Source: Rugalucina vietnamica
Taxonomy: Eukaryota > Mollusca > Bivalvia > Lucinida > Lucinidae
Assembly: GCA_964017185.1 (NCBI GenBank)
Contig: OZ024880.1
Span: 36,112,329 to 36,176,328 of the forward strand
Length of the DNA: 64,000 bases
Reading direction: 5' to 3'
Below, piece by piece: positions 1 through 10,450 of this stretch; position 1 is the stretch's first letter, and each line of letters begins with the position of its first letter. The translations under genes and the position numbers were made by a program. Below the pieces are notes generated by a model that worked only from the letters and a program-made list of their open reading frames with translations, was not told where the DNA came from and made no database searches.

Positions 1-91
1 AATACGCTCTTCGTTTCGATCATATGCAGATTTATCTATAGAGTATATCATTGCCGCGACTATTCTAATGAAAGCAGCTTAACCCAGGTTA

Positions 92-449
92 GCCTGATGT
101 CCCCTTCGTGGGACATAGGCAAACAGTAACGTCCCAGATGGGATGAAAATAAAAGTCACCCCTGATGTTCCTAAAATGACAGTGGACTCGCTCAAATGAT
201 AACGATGGGCAAGTCCATTCGTCACGTCACAAATGGGTTAACCCATATTTGACGAATTGATTCGCAATCATTATCATTTGGGTGAGTTCATTTTCATTTT
301 AAGGGGCTTGAGGTGTGATTTTAAAGTTTTCAAATTGTCGATGAAATTTCTCTAAGCAAACAGAATAGCCCTAGATGGGACGCCGCGTTCTGCGGCGTCC
401 CATCTGGGCCTATGCTGTTTGCCTATGTCTCACAAAAGGGACGCCAGGC
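92..449. mobile_element. Harbinger-like foldback MITE, 358 bp
   Basis: The ends are inverted copies: the left begins GCCTGATGTCCCC and the right, read in reverse complement, begins GCCTGGCGTCCC. Both continue into a shared GACATAGGCAAACAG. A direct TTA lies on each side (89-91 and 450-452), the three-base target duplication expected of PIF/Harbinger elements. The inside is also palindromic, folding around TGGGTTAACCCA near 236-247, with a second hairpin at 375-410. There is no coding capacity, so it is non-autonomous. A diverged partial copy lies at 9698-9790. Confidence 0.7.
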
Positions 450-1212
450 TTATACGTATCACACAATTTCAGGGCGCTTGGGGAGGTGGAGTACTATTCT
501 CAAAGTCACACAGATATATGCTGAGGGGAATTCAGAGGTAGGAAATGTTTGATAATAACATCTATAGGATCATATCGAGCATTATTGATCTCAGTACATT
601 GATTCGAATTATTTGAAAACAAAAATCTGTAGGCCTTTACTTATTCCAGACCTACTGTAGACCAGACTTCAACGCGATTGTGTACATATACCACCTTGCA
701 CTGTTTAGTGGGCTTATTGTATATGCCATTGATTTGATTATGTTCTTGGATCAGTCAGTTTGCGAGTATAACGTATCCCAGTTTGGTTTCAAAGACCGCG
801 CTTTTTTAATTTTGGACCAGTTTCTAAAGGGTCACTGACGAGGCTATAGCAGCCGAAACCGCGTTATGGCCCGTCCCCGTCCTCATTTATATGTTTACTG
901 CTCTAAAAGGATCTCAGTTTTGTTTTTACTCTTATGTGATGATATCTCGAGACTGTTCATACTGGATTTTGCGAAAAGTGGACGTTGTTCGTTACTTAGT
1001 ATTACGTTTCAGAAGTTCAAAAATTGTGACAATATATGATAAAATCTAAAATTTTTCGGCTGTTGAATAAAAGTTAGAATAAAACATAATGGAAATCAAA
1101 TAGCTGACACGCAGTAAGGTTGGCTGCCCTTTTTATTTAACCTTATTAGGCCATGTAACTAGCCTTCAAATAGTAAAAAATATCAACATTTATTTGGCCA
1201 AACGTTGTTAAA
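450..1212. other. Non-coding stretch with one dispersed-repeat fragment
   Basis: No reading frame of note. About 775-935 holds a diverged copy of the repeat (GAGGCTATAGCAGCCGAAAC and a nearby AAAGGATCTCAGTTTT) that recurs at 7365-7530 and 7700-7895. The rest is unremarkable AT-rich sequence. No upstream exon or endonuclease domain for the downstream reverse transcriptase is visible here. Confidence 0.5.
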
Positions 1213-2898
1213 ATGTGTTTCACGCGCGATGTTTTTTTTTCTAATCATAAACTTACCTGTATGTTTGTTTCTCAACCTCCTAAACCCAAATCGTCATTTA
1301 GGCATTTGAAGCAGGGTATCCAAGAATTTCATAGAAAGTATGTCTTGGTTCTGGCAGATAAAGCCGCAAACAATGTTGTTGTCGTTTGTAGACTTCACTA
1401 CGTTAACACCTTAAAACAGGAGCTTGATGGTACCAGGGCTTATCTGGAGACAGATACTGATGAGGTGTCTGTAGTAAATGCCCACTTAAACGATTTACCT
1501 GTTAAGTTTTCTGTTTGTGTCAATGAAGGCCAAGACAAACTTCCTACGATGTATTGGTTACCTAAGCTTCACAAAAGACCATACAAAGCTAGATTTATTG
1601 CAAATTCTAGCTCTTGTACTACCACTGAACTTTCTAAATTATTAACTTCTTGTCTTACTGCTATCAAATCTCATGTTATAAGATACTGTGAGACAGTGTA
1701 TGAAACTTCAAATAAAAATTGGTTTTGGTCAATAAAAAATTCTGGTGAGGTGCTCAGTAAATTGAAGTGTAGAGGGTTCCGTGCGACAAGCTTGTCCACA
1801 TATGATTTTTCTACTCTGTATACAACATTACCACATAATCTAATTAAAGACAAACTTCTGGATTTGATAGAGTGGACCTTCAAAAGGGCATTAAAAAACT
1901 ATGGTTCACTTTATTTGGCATGTAATGACAGAAAGGCTTTTTTCACTTCCTCTGACCAAAGTCGGTATACCCTTTGGTCATGTCAGAATGTGTGCGACGC
2001 CTTATCCTATCTCCTTGATAATATTTATATTAGATTTGGGACCAAGTTATACAGACAAATTGTTGGAATTCCGATGGGTACAAATTGCGCACCTCTCGTA
2101 GCTGATTTATTTTTATACTGCTACGAAAGAGATTTCATGGATTCTCTTAACCATGATAATCAAGCTGATGTTATCGAGGCTTTTAATTCCACATCTAGGT
2201 ACCTCGATGACCTTTTGAACATTGACAACCCTTATTTTGAAGGTATGGTCAATCAAATTTATCCACCTGAACTTCAGTTGAACAAAGCTAATATCTCAGA
2301 TACCGAAGCCCCCTTTTTAGATCTACATCTTTCTGTTGCAAATGGATTTGTTTCTTCTAAAATTTATGATAAGCGCGATGACTTTGATTTTGATATAGTA
2401 AATTTTCCTTTTTTGGATGGTGACGTTCCTCGTCGTGCTTCTTATGGTGTATACATTTCGCAACTTATTAGGTTTGCTAGAGTCTGCAATCATGTTACAG
2501 ACTTCAACGCTCGAAATAAATGTTTAACGGCAAAACTTCTCCAACAGGGCTATCGGTATCATAAACTTCGAAAAACCTTTTCTAAATTTTATCTTAGACA
2601 CTATGAATTGATTTCCAAATATAATGTTGGGTTAAAGACACTTTTAAGTGAGGGCCTTTCGGAACCTGAATTTTATGGTGACTTGGTTTACAAATTAAAG
2701 AAACTTAAAGGAATAAATGATTTTTCTCTTCAGTTCGGAAAAATCATATCACGTTACAGACGTATAGGTTATAACTTGAATGTTATGCGACAGTCTGCAT
2801 GCTTAGTTTTTAACCCAATCATGGTTGATAACTATGCTGCCTTCTTTAATTGCACGCCGGTGGGTCGGGCGTCAGACTCTATGATGGCCCCGACTTAA
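1213..2898 (+). CDS. Penelope-like retroelement reverse transcriptase, 5'-truncated
   Basis: The 561-residue open frame encodes a reverse transcriptase. Visible landmarks are LPKLHKRPYKARFIA (about residues 115-130), the motif A aspartate in TYDFSTLYTTLP (D198), GIPMGTNCAP (285-294), the catalytic YLDD (330-333) and a long basic thumb region. These fit the Penelope-like group common in marine invertebrates and not LINE, LTR or DIRS enzymes. No GIY-YIG endonuclease is visible on either side of the RT. The frame opens directly into a conserved core, so the 5' end is probably lost and the ATG at 1213 is only the first available. The last roughly eight codons overlap the start of a tandem repeat (2877 onward). 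The core frame is unbroken, suggesting a fairly recent copy. Penelope placement is by motif reading; the exact clade is open. Confidence 0.75.
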   Translation: MCFTRDVFFSNHKLTCMFVSQPPKPKSSFRHLKQGIQEFHRKYVLVLADKAANNVVVVCRLHYVNTLKQELDGTRAYLETDTDEVSVVNAHLNDLPVKFSVCVNEGQDKLPTMYWLPKLHKRPYKARFIANSSSCTTTELSKLLTSCLTAIKSHVIRYCETVYETSNKNWFWSIKNSGEVLSKLKCRGFRATSLSTYDFSTLYTTLPHNLIKDKLLDLIEWTFKRALKNYGSLYLACNDRKAFFTSSDQSRYTLWSCQNVCDALSYLLDNIYIRFGTKLYRQIVGIPMGTNCAPLVADLFLYCYERDFMDSLNHDNQADVIEAFNSTSRYLDDLLNIDNPYFEGMVNQIYPPELQLNKANISDTEAPFLDLHLSVANGFVSSKIYDKRDDFDFDIVNFPFLDGDVPRRASYGVYISQLIRFARVCNHVTDFNARNKCLTAKLLQQGYRYHKLRKTFSKFYLRHYELISKYNVGLKTLLSEGLSEPEFYGDLVYKLKKLKGINDFSLQFGKIISRYRRIGYNLNVMRQSACLVFNPIMVDNYAAFFNCTPVGRASDSMMAPT

Positions 2899-4167
2899 AG
2901 CTATTCATTTTAGTTGGTTGGAGCCGGAGCTTCTTGTCTGTTGCTTGGCCCACCGGGGTCCAACTGGTGTTTTTCTTTTGCTCCGGAGTTAGTAGGTTAT
3001 TCGGCGCCCAGGGATCTCCATCGTCGGGCAGCTTACTCAATCTGTGAGTCCTGGTTTTTGATTCATCGGGATGTTTATCATGATTTATTTGTTTGTTCTT
3101 GATGATTCATTGACTAGTTAGAGATTCACCACGAGGACCGAAGAACTACCTAAATGTTGTGAACCACTGCAGAAGCTGAGGGTGAGGTTAGGTACCTGTA
3201 AAACCGGTTTAAGCCCGCCAGTAACTTTGTGTTACTGATCGTTCCAAGTCGATACTTCTGTAGTGGTTCTTTTTGTTTTATGTCTTGGTGTTTAAAATTT
3301 TTTGTGCTGTTGGCGCCTTATGTATGTTTTCATATTTTTAGTTAAGTTAAGGTAACTGAGTGGCCACCTATTGGGAAAATAGCTGCTCATTCGGCTTACG
3401 ATATGTTTCATGGTATAAGTACCTGATTGTTAGTTTGGTTTTTTCCCACCTCGGTTTTTGGAGTGGGAATCTTTTTCTGATTGCGCCTTTTCCTGATCTT
3501 TGCCTACTTGTACCTTTCTATGATGGCCCCCACTTAAAGCTATTCATTTTAGTTGGTTTGGGCCGGAGCTTCTTGTCTGTTGCTTGGCCCACCGGGGTTC
3601 AACTGGTGTATTTCTTTTGCTCCGGAGTAAGCATGTTGAGTAAGTTATTAGGCGCCCATGGATCTCCATCGTCGGGCAGCTTACTCAATCTGTGAGTCCT
3701 CGTTTTAGATTCATTGCGGTGATTATCATGATATATTTGTTTGTCCTTGATGATTCATTGACTAGTTAGAGATTCACCACGAAGACCGAACAACTAACTT
3801 ACTAAATGTTGTGAACCACTGCAGAAGCTGAGGGTGAGATTAGGTACCTGTAAAATCGATTTAAGCCCTCCAGTAATTTTATATTACTGATCGTTCCAAT
3901 GCGATACTTCTGTGGTGGTTCTTGGTGTTTTGGTTCTTGGTGTTAAAATTTTCAAGCTGTTTGCACCTTACATATGTTTTCATAGTTTTAGTTGAGTTTA
4001 GATAACTGAGTGGCCACCTATTGGGGAAAAAAGCTGCTCATTCGCCTTACGATATGTTTTCATGGTATAAGTACTTGATTGATAATTTAGTTTTTCCCAC
4101 CTCGGCTTTTGGAATGGGAATCTCTTTCTGATTGCGCCTTTTCCTGATCGATGCCTACTTGTACCTT
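2877..4167 (+). repeat. Tandemly duplicated Penelope-like element 3' region (2 x about 645 bp)
   Basis: Unit 1 (about 2877-3517) and unit 2 (about 3518-4167) both start CTATGATGGCCCC and end GCCTACTTGTACCTTT. They share the stretch from TTAAAGCTATTCATTTTAG through GGTACCTGTAAAA to the end with roughly 90% identity. Penelope-like elements are known for tandem or pseudo-LTR arrangements, and this direct doubling downstream of the RT fits that. A further copy of the same 3' region, reversed and interrupted, lies at 54337-55581. The small frames in this stretch shadow the repeat and are not genes. Confidence 0.75.
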
Positions 4168-4819
4168 TTGACCGCGCTGTTTTACCTTACATGATAAAAC
4201 CTTGTAAACATTAGAAAAGGGGTACACACTTGCTATAGACATGTTTCCAGTGCCATGTGAAGCACTTGGGCATGTCTGGTTTACCATAATAGAATCGCAT
4301 GATTGAAAACGTTCTCATTTGAAGAAGTCTAATGAACAGATGTACTGTATATAATTGTCAAAGGTAAACCGGCAAGGACAAAGAAATTGCTCGACCTTCT
4401 ACTGCATATTTAATATTATCAGAGCATGACAATACGAAAATAAAAAAAAAAAAAAGAAAACAAATATCAAAACTAACTTGTGTTCCCCACAAAATTCATT
4501 AAACTGCATTTACCACCTTGTTTATCATGTTTATCACTCAAATTAAAATTTACAGAATCAAACTCAAACAATGCAGACTACGTTGTGGTATTTCAAAAGC
4601 TCACTTAAAAGAAGTTGTAGGTACCGTACTGAGAAAAAAAAACAATCAATTCCCTTTTTCATAACGCAACCTCATTCATGTATTCGTGTAAATTTGATAC
4701 TAGCAATTTAACAGATATATTAAGTAGGTGAAATATTGATTACTGAAATCCATTTTTTACTTGATTTTTAGCAAATTTTATACGATACAGGCAACATCAA
4801 AGTGCAGCAGCTTACTATA
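4168..4819. other. Intergenic, AT-rich
   Basis: No gene or clear repeat. There is an A-rich run at about 4438-4456. A pyrimidine-rich tract ending TTTTTAG at about 4770 could be a 3' splice site for an untranslated leader exon of the following dehydrogenase gene; this is a guess from sequence alone. Confidence 0.35.
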
Positions 4820-5560
4820 ATGGCACATAATTTTCAAGGCAGGAACATTTTGGTCACAGGCGGTTGTCGTGGCACAGGGCGTGCTATAGCAATAAGTCTT
4901 GCCAGAAAAGGAGCTAACGTTTATGCGCTCGCGAAAACAAGAGAAAACCTGGACAAATTAGCGAAAGAAGAACCGTCAATACGACTTATACAACAAGATT
5001 TGGGTGATTGGGAGGGAACAAGGCACGCGGTGGAGAAAATCGATTGTCTTGATGGTTTAGTTAATTGTGCTGCAGTAATGTTGCCGATATCACCGGCTAC
5101 AGATGTGCTAAAAGACGACATCGATTTGGCTCTCGACGTGAACCTGAAAGCTACTATAAACGTTATGCAGGTGGTTTCGAAGAAAATGATCGACGGTGGA
5201 AATGGCGGTTCGATTGTGAACGTTTCTACCAATATCAGCAATCGCGCGGTGAAAGGTGTACTGGCTTACACTGTGTCCAAAGCAGGAGTAGATATGGCGA
5301 CAAAGGTTTTCGCGCTCGAAATGGGACCGCATAAGATCCGTGTCAACACCGTGAACCCGACGCTCATAAACACAGAAATGGCTCAGTCATTTGGAAAAGA
5401 ATTCCTGGAGCATGAAATAGCACAAATTCCTGCTGGTCGTATGTGTGAAGTTGAAGATGTTGCAGATGCAGTGTTATTCCTTCTGAGCGATAATTCAAAG
5501 ATGGTTTCGGGGACATCATTGACAGTTGATGGTGCACATTCCTGCTATTTACCAGTATAA
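4820..5560 (+). CDS. DCXR-like: Short-chain dehydrogenase, L-xylulose/carbonyl reductase type
   Basis: 246 residues from ATG at 4820; an in-frame GTG at 4802 lacks support, and family members start close to the first beta strand. The Rossmann nucleotide motif is TGGCRGTG (TGxxxGxG with the usual Ile replaced by Thr). The QDLGDWEGTRHAVEKI stretch and the C-terminal IRVNTVNPT...FLLSD...GTSLTVDG closely track animal L-xylulose reductase (about 244 residues). The catalytic set is present: Ser in NVSTN, then YTVSK giving Tyr and Lys. One oddity is LVNCAAV where the family normally has NNA(A/G), so a structural Asn is Cys. Expected role: NADPH-dependent reduction of L-xylulose or dicarbonyls in the cytosol or at membranes. 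The coding region has no intron although vertebrate DCXR is split, so this may be a retrocopy or a lineage intron loss. No clear AATAAA follows closely. Confidence 0.85.
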   Translation: MAHNFQGRNILVTGGCRGTGRAIAISLARKGANVYALAKTRENLDKLAKEEPSIRLIQQDLGDWEGTRHAVEKIDCLDGLVNCAAVMLPISPATDVLKDDIDLALDVNLKATINVMQVVSKKMIDGGNGGSIVNVSTNISNRAVKGVLAYTVSKAGVDMATKVFALEMGPHKIRVNTVNPTLINTEMAQSFGKEFLEHEIAQIPAGRMCEVEDVADAVLFLLSDNSKMVSGTSLTVDGAHSCYLPV

Positions 5561-5749
5561 CTATATACAAATGACGGGTCATGACGGAGTACTTAGCAGA
5601 TTATAAAAATGGATTTTGGTTATTTGGGAATCGTAAATCTTCGAATGTATTCAGGATATAACATGAATTGAATTTAATTACTTGTTTAATGTGATGAAAA
5701 TATAAGTCATTCTAATACACTCTTTCATTTAAGTCGGTAGTTAAAAGTT

Positions 5750-5977
5750 TTATTGGGTCCCCGCCCATTGGGGCCTTGGAGAAATAGATGGACTGCTGGT
5801 GCTTCCAGGAAAGCTTCTTAACTACTGACTGACCATCTGATTACTGGTTAACCGCTCAAGTCTGAACCTCTGAACCTGTCCGGGAAAAATGCTTTAGTCA
5901 AACCATCCATACAAATAAGGCTTCTTGGTTTGCTTGTGTGGTTATATTTATGAAGCACATTTTGAGTGTCATGACAT
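5750..5977 (-). repeat. Unclassified dispersed repeat, reversed copy
   Basis: Its reverse complement aligns over about 220 bp with 55865-56080: shared blocks include AGGATGTCATGACA, AATATAACCAC, AGATGGTCAGTCA/AGGTGGTCAGTCA and CCATCTATTTCT. The two copies are moderately diverged. No reading frame or terminal repeat shows what class it belongs to. Confidence 0.5.
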
Positions 5978-6060
5978 CCTAATGTTGGGTAAAAATTCCA
6001 TAAAATCGATATCACCATGGCCGTTGACTGGGATGTAAAGCATCCGTTCAAACAAACAAA

Positions 6061-7364
6061 AAAGTTTTATTCGAGTTCACTTTAATCCACATAAAGCTCT
6101 GTTTAGTTTACGATTGGCTTGTACATGTACGATGCTAAATTTCCGAGCGGGCGTTCTATTCTAGGGTATTCCATGGGCGCCGTTGACTCAGTACCTTGGT
6201 AAGTTAAAATTGTAACTCCGTAGCCTGTAGACATGTCGTAGAATGTGTCTAACGGTCGTCGTAAGGAGACCGTGCGGTCACAGCATGATGTTTGATGGTT
6301 ATTTTGGGATAAATCATCTGAAGGTAATGATTCGCCCTTAAGATGATCGTACGGCCTCCGTACGAATATTGCACGGTTGTTGCATGGCGACCATGCGATA
6401 CTGGTAAAGTCTCAAGGTTATTGTACGGAAATCCAATTGCGACAATCGCGCGATGGCTGAGCGTTTTAGATGTCATACGGGGTTGTCCAGAAAAGTTCGT
6501 GGACACCATCAATATTTTCAACAGATTGAAAAACAAACACAGTTTAAACGATTTTTATCTGTTTCATGAGCGAATATGTGGAATTTTATAAAGATCTGAA
6601 CAAAACCCTATCTTCTATAGCCTTAACCGTGCGCCTTCCAGACTAGGTGCTGGGCGTCGCAGTGACGTTACTTGAGGTTTTATGCGTTTTATTTGTCACA
6701 ATATCATGCGATGTTTCAGATTTTTCCACTTAAGAATCGCTGATATTAAACACATTTTGATTTCTATGTAGCCAGCTGTCAAATACAGATATTCACCAAA
6801 ATTCGGCGAATTATTAGAACACTTGTTGAGCATGTGAAGCCAATCCTAGCGGTAACCATGTGGGACGGGAACCATTCCGCTCTTTTATCAACGCAGGTGT
6901 TCTTTCGAGCATCAGAATAGCGTCAAGCCTAGTGTAAACTAGTGATCGACAAGCTATTGGCTTCCCTGTTGCTGTTAGTGGCATTTCCATCGTGTCAGTT
7001 TGTGATTTGTCCGTTGTTCTCGGACGTCAAATTACGCAGTCTTTTCAAACAAGAATATTCTTTGGACTGCTTCTGAACTTTTATTCACAGAATTCAAAGT
7101 ACACTGCAGCCAATGCCTACATTTCAAAAAATTACGTCGATGCTACATGATTTCAGGATGGAAAAGTGATCGTCGTAGCGCTTTGGGCGCCGTTTCGCAA
7201 ACAAAAGAAAATTAATGTGAAAACATCACATTTCATCATGTTTTAACACGCGCAGCTTTACCGTTAAGTGGAAAACTGGTGATATCAAGTGTGTTTTAAT
7301 TTAATATTGAATCATATTTAAAAACCATTCTCATATCATAAAGCTGCTAGTATCAATACGAAAG
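6061..7364. other. Intergenic; 6240-6500 rich in small GTACGG palindromes
   Basis: No gene is supported. From about 6240 to 6500 there is a cluster of short dyads such as CGTACGGCCTCCGTACG (6350-6366) and GCATGGCGACCATGC (6382-6396), with related GACCGTGCGGTC and TGTACGG words, suggesting a decayed inverted-repeat element. The rest (6500-7364) shows nothing recognisable. Confidence 0.35.
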
Positions 7365-8884
7365 TCTTTGTATCGACTACCCTGTTGAAAGATGCAAAAT
7401 TGGCTCCGTTCTGCCAGATCTATAGGGTCACTTAAGAGGCTTTAAAAGTAGCCGAAACCGCTTAATGGTTTATCCCCTTTCTCATTAATGTTCACTGCTC
7501 TTAAAGGATCTCAGTTTTATTTTTATTTGCTATTACTGCAGCTGGTGATGTGCCGTGTGGCGGCTCTAAAAAGTCTCCCCGTACATCATCCATAGTGCGA
7601 ATTCAAGATTTTTCCCGCTTGGTCCGAGGGTATTCTGAGAAAACAGAAAATCATTATCGATTTAGATTCATTTTCTAACCATCTTTTAATATATTTGGTC
7701 CAATTTGGATTATTTTAGTCTTTGTATCGACTGCCCTGTTGAAAGATGCAAAATTACAGTAATTTTCCCTTTGGCTCCTTTTTGCCAGATCTATAGGGTT
7801 ACCGAAGAGGCTTAAGTAGGCGAAACCGCGGTATGGCCCATACCCTTTCTCATTAATGTGTTCACTGCTCTTAAAGGATCTCAGTATTATTTTTAGTATC
7901 AATACGAAAAAGAATCTCTAGAAAAACCTTTACTTTTTTTGGTTAGCAGAAGTGTTTAAGAACTTTTCTTTAAAATCCTCGTATATTCATCATCTCCAGC
8001 TGTTATGTTTACTACGTTGACAATGACACGGATGCTGCCACTCATGCATAGTGCGGCTCAAAAACACTCACGTTTAGAAACATACTTCTAAGCAATGTTA
8101 AAATTATTTGACCCCGTTTTGGAATGTGTCTTTGATTTAGACTTCTCATGTAAATTTTCGAAATTACAGTACAATAGTCTGGCTTTCGTTGCCGGTTTTA
8201 AAAGGGCTACTGATGAGGGTTCATTACCCGAAATTGTGCAATATAGTCCATATTATCTCTCTTTGAATGTTTTTACTGCTTTTAAAGGATCAAACCTTTA
8301 TATTTTATTTGTTATTACTGCAGCTGGTGTTGTGCCGTGTGGCGGCCCTAAAAGGTCTCCTCGTACATCACCCATAGTGCAGATTATATCTTTATTTAGG
8401 TCCTTAGAAATCAGTAGAGATATTCAGTGTTCAAAACACTCACGTTTAGTAACATACTTCTAAGCAATGTTTAAATTATTTGACCCTGTTTTGGAATGTG
8501 TCTTTGATTTAGACTTCTCATGTAATTTTTCGAAATTACAGTACAATAGTCTGGCTTTCGTTGCCGGTTTTAAAAAGGACTACCGATGAGGGTTCATTAC
8601 CCGAAATTGTGCAATATAGTCCATACTATCTCCCTTTGAATGTTTTTAGTGCTTTTAAAGGATCAAACCTTTATATTTTATCACCTAAACCTGTAAAGAA
8701 ATTTTAGATCGACGAAGACGTTTTTTATATAAATAATGTATATATGCTTTTAAGCAATTATCGTGTCTCATAACTCTGTCTAGAGTAGCTTGTGTAATTC
8801 TTTATATTTTATGTCTATGTATTTGTATTTCATGTATTACATGAGGTGACACGTTAATAAATCATTGAATTGAATTGAATTGAA
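7365..8884 (+). repeat. Decayed retroelement cluster ending in a LINE-type (TTGAA)n tail
   Basis: Two related blocks (7365-7530 and 7700-7895) share GTTGAAAGATGCAAAATT, CCAGATCTATAGGGT and AAAGGATCTCAG. Then a roughly 373-bp direct repeat starts at about 8059 and again at about 8432 (AACACTCACGTTTAG, CATACTTCTAAGCAATG, GAGGGTTCATTACCCGAAAT). The cluster ends with an AATAAA-bearing 3' tail and TTGAATTGAATTGAATTGAA at about 8860-8884, a simple-repeat tail typical of CR1-like non-LTR elements. A reversed fragment of the 8432-8620 part occurs at about 50925-51090. The small frame at 8095-8463 lies in this repeat and is not taken as a gene. Confidence 0.55.
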
Positions 8885-9697
8885 TACGTTTGCAGGTTGC
8901 TGGTACTTTTTGGACCGCTTTCTTTTCTCTTTTTTTTTGTCGCAGATCAAAAACTCGTACGAAGCCTGGGACAAAAGTGATTTAGACATTAGAGACGTCA
9001 GGGGCATTTGTGCTTGATTCGGTCATGTCTTTTGAAACATCAGTTGCCTTCAATTTATCATTGCTAATGTTTGGCTTCTGTACTCAATGCCAATCATGTT
9101 ATTTTTCAATAATGATGCTTTCCCGTTCTGCAATGTGTCTGACTGAATACAGATGAGCCTTCAAGAAAGCATATTGGGAAATTGTAATGTCGGTAAATTT
9201 GCTATTGTCAGATGTCTGTCAATAGCACATTTACCGAAAATATTTGCTATTGGTAGACGTCTGTCAATTGACTCTCCGATAAAAAATCAAATTAAGTATT
9301 ATTTTTGACGAAGAACGAAATTCTTTGAAGCTGTCTATTCATTGGACAGAAATCGCAGTACGGAAAATATAAATAAGTTGAATATCACCATGAGTGTTTC
9401 AATCAGTGCATTATGTAATATATGAAACAGAAGTGTGACGCATCTTATGTCATTGTTCATGCCTTTAAATCCTAGCTTCAATGTGTCCCCATTCGCCATC
9501 TATTATTAAGATTACTAACCTTTGTAAGGTGATATTTTATCATCGGGGCAATTAAAGTAGTTGATGATCTTATCACATAATACTTTCGTCAAATGATAAT
9601 CATGTAACATACACATGCGGCTTTAAATATCAGAATTGAATATCAAGAACTAGAGGTTTAGTGCTCCGTTGAAAAAATGTCTTTCAAACTCAATAAA
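8885..9697. other. Intergenic, nothing recognised
   Basis: AT-rich sequence without a supported frame. A pyrimidine tract ending in CGCAG near 8945 looks splice-acceptor-like, but the following bases do not extend a recognisable protein. A short direct echo (GCTATTGTCAGATGTCTGTC / GCTATTGGTAGACGTCTGTC) occurs at about 9202 and 9245. Confidence 0.3.
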
Positions 9698-9788
9698 GCC
9701 TGGCGTGAAGGCATACAGTAGAGCCCCAGATTTGACGCCGCAAAACGCACCGTCTCATCTGGGGCTATTCTATTGCTTAGAGGAATTT

Positions 9789-9831
<43 letters not shown>
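9698..9831 (-). mobile_element. Partial copy of the 92-449 MITE followed by poly-A
   Basis: From GCCTGGCGTGAAGGC the sequence matches one end of the MITE at 92-449 in reverse orientation, including GCCCCAGATTTGACGCCGC and TTGCTTAGAGGAATTTC. It breaks off into an uninterrupted run of about 41 A (9790-9830). The run may be a simple-repeat expansion or an assembly artefact. Confidence 0.5.
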
Positions 9832-9833
<2 letters not shown>

Positions 9834-9870
9834 CTGATACTCCTCAAAATGAAAGTGGGCTTTTCTAGTC

Positions 9871-10392
9871 TAAACTGTACCACGCGGGTGCGCGTTTAAT
9901 GTATTTGCCCCCCTTTGGATAATACTAGTCTTTGTGTTGATTACCCTCTTGAAAGTTATTCGTTCGCGCACTTCTGCTTAATCAAGAAGAGCTTTTGTAA
10001 GTTACTGTTGAAATAAGTATGCAATAAGCACTGGTCATCAGAAACGGTGTGAACGCCCCGAAATGACGTTAGCTATTGGCTATGATGTTATGCATTAAGT
10101 AAAACAAATGCCGTATAGTATAAACGAACAGTTTACATACAATAAAGTTTAGGTCAATTTTGCCAAACAGCGACTTTCAAATTGGTCGCTGTAATAGTCA
10201 AAACAAACAACAAAGTCAACGAGAAACATATGTGTACAAATACAGTTATAAGATAAAAATAAAACAAAGTATTACATCACCGAGATCAAGCGCGGTGAGT
10301 ACAAATGATGTATCCTAAAGGCCCCAATTCCCGAAGAAAACATGTCTAGGTCTATGTTATTAAGAGACGTGCGCACCCGCGTGGTACAGTTT
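9871..10392. mobile_element. Inverted-repeat-bounded segment, 522 bp
   Basis: TAAACTGTACCACGCGGGTG at 9871 is repeated in reverse complement at the right end (10373-10392), giving terminal inverted repeats of about 24 bp. The interior is non-coding. Likely a small non-autonomous DNA transposon; its superfamily is undetermined. It ends about 60 bp from the 3' end of the TRIM gene. Confidence 0.45.
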
Positions 10393-10450
10393 ACTGAATA
10401 CATTGACTTCAATACGCATACGCTGTACATAAGCACTAATGGCATTGTCA

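Noticed and set aside
2877-4167. Hammerhead ribozyme in the Penelope-like tandem units
   Set aside because: Such ribozymes occur in some Penelope-like terminal repeats, so I looked for the CTGATGA...GAAA core on both strands. No convincing arrangement was found.
4921-5582. Frames overlapping the dehydrogenase on both strands
   Set aside because: Shadows of the well-supported dehydrogenase frame.
8095-8463. 122-codon gene
   Set aside because: Both ends lie in a 373-bp direct repeat belonging to a decayed retroelement cluster; the second copy has a frameshift and no domain is recognisable.
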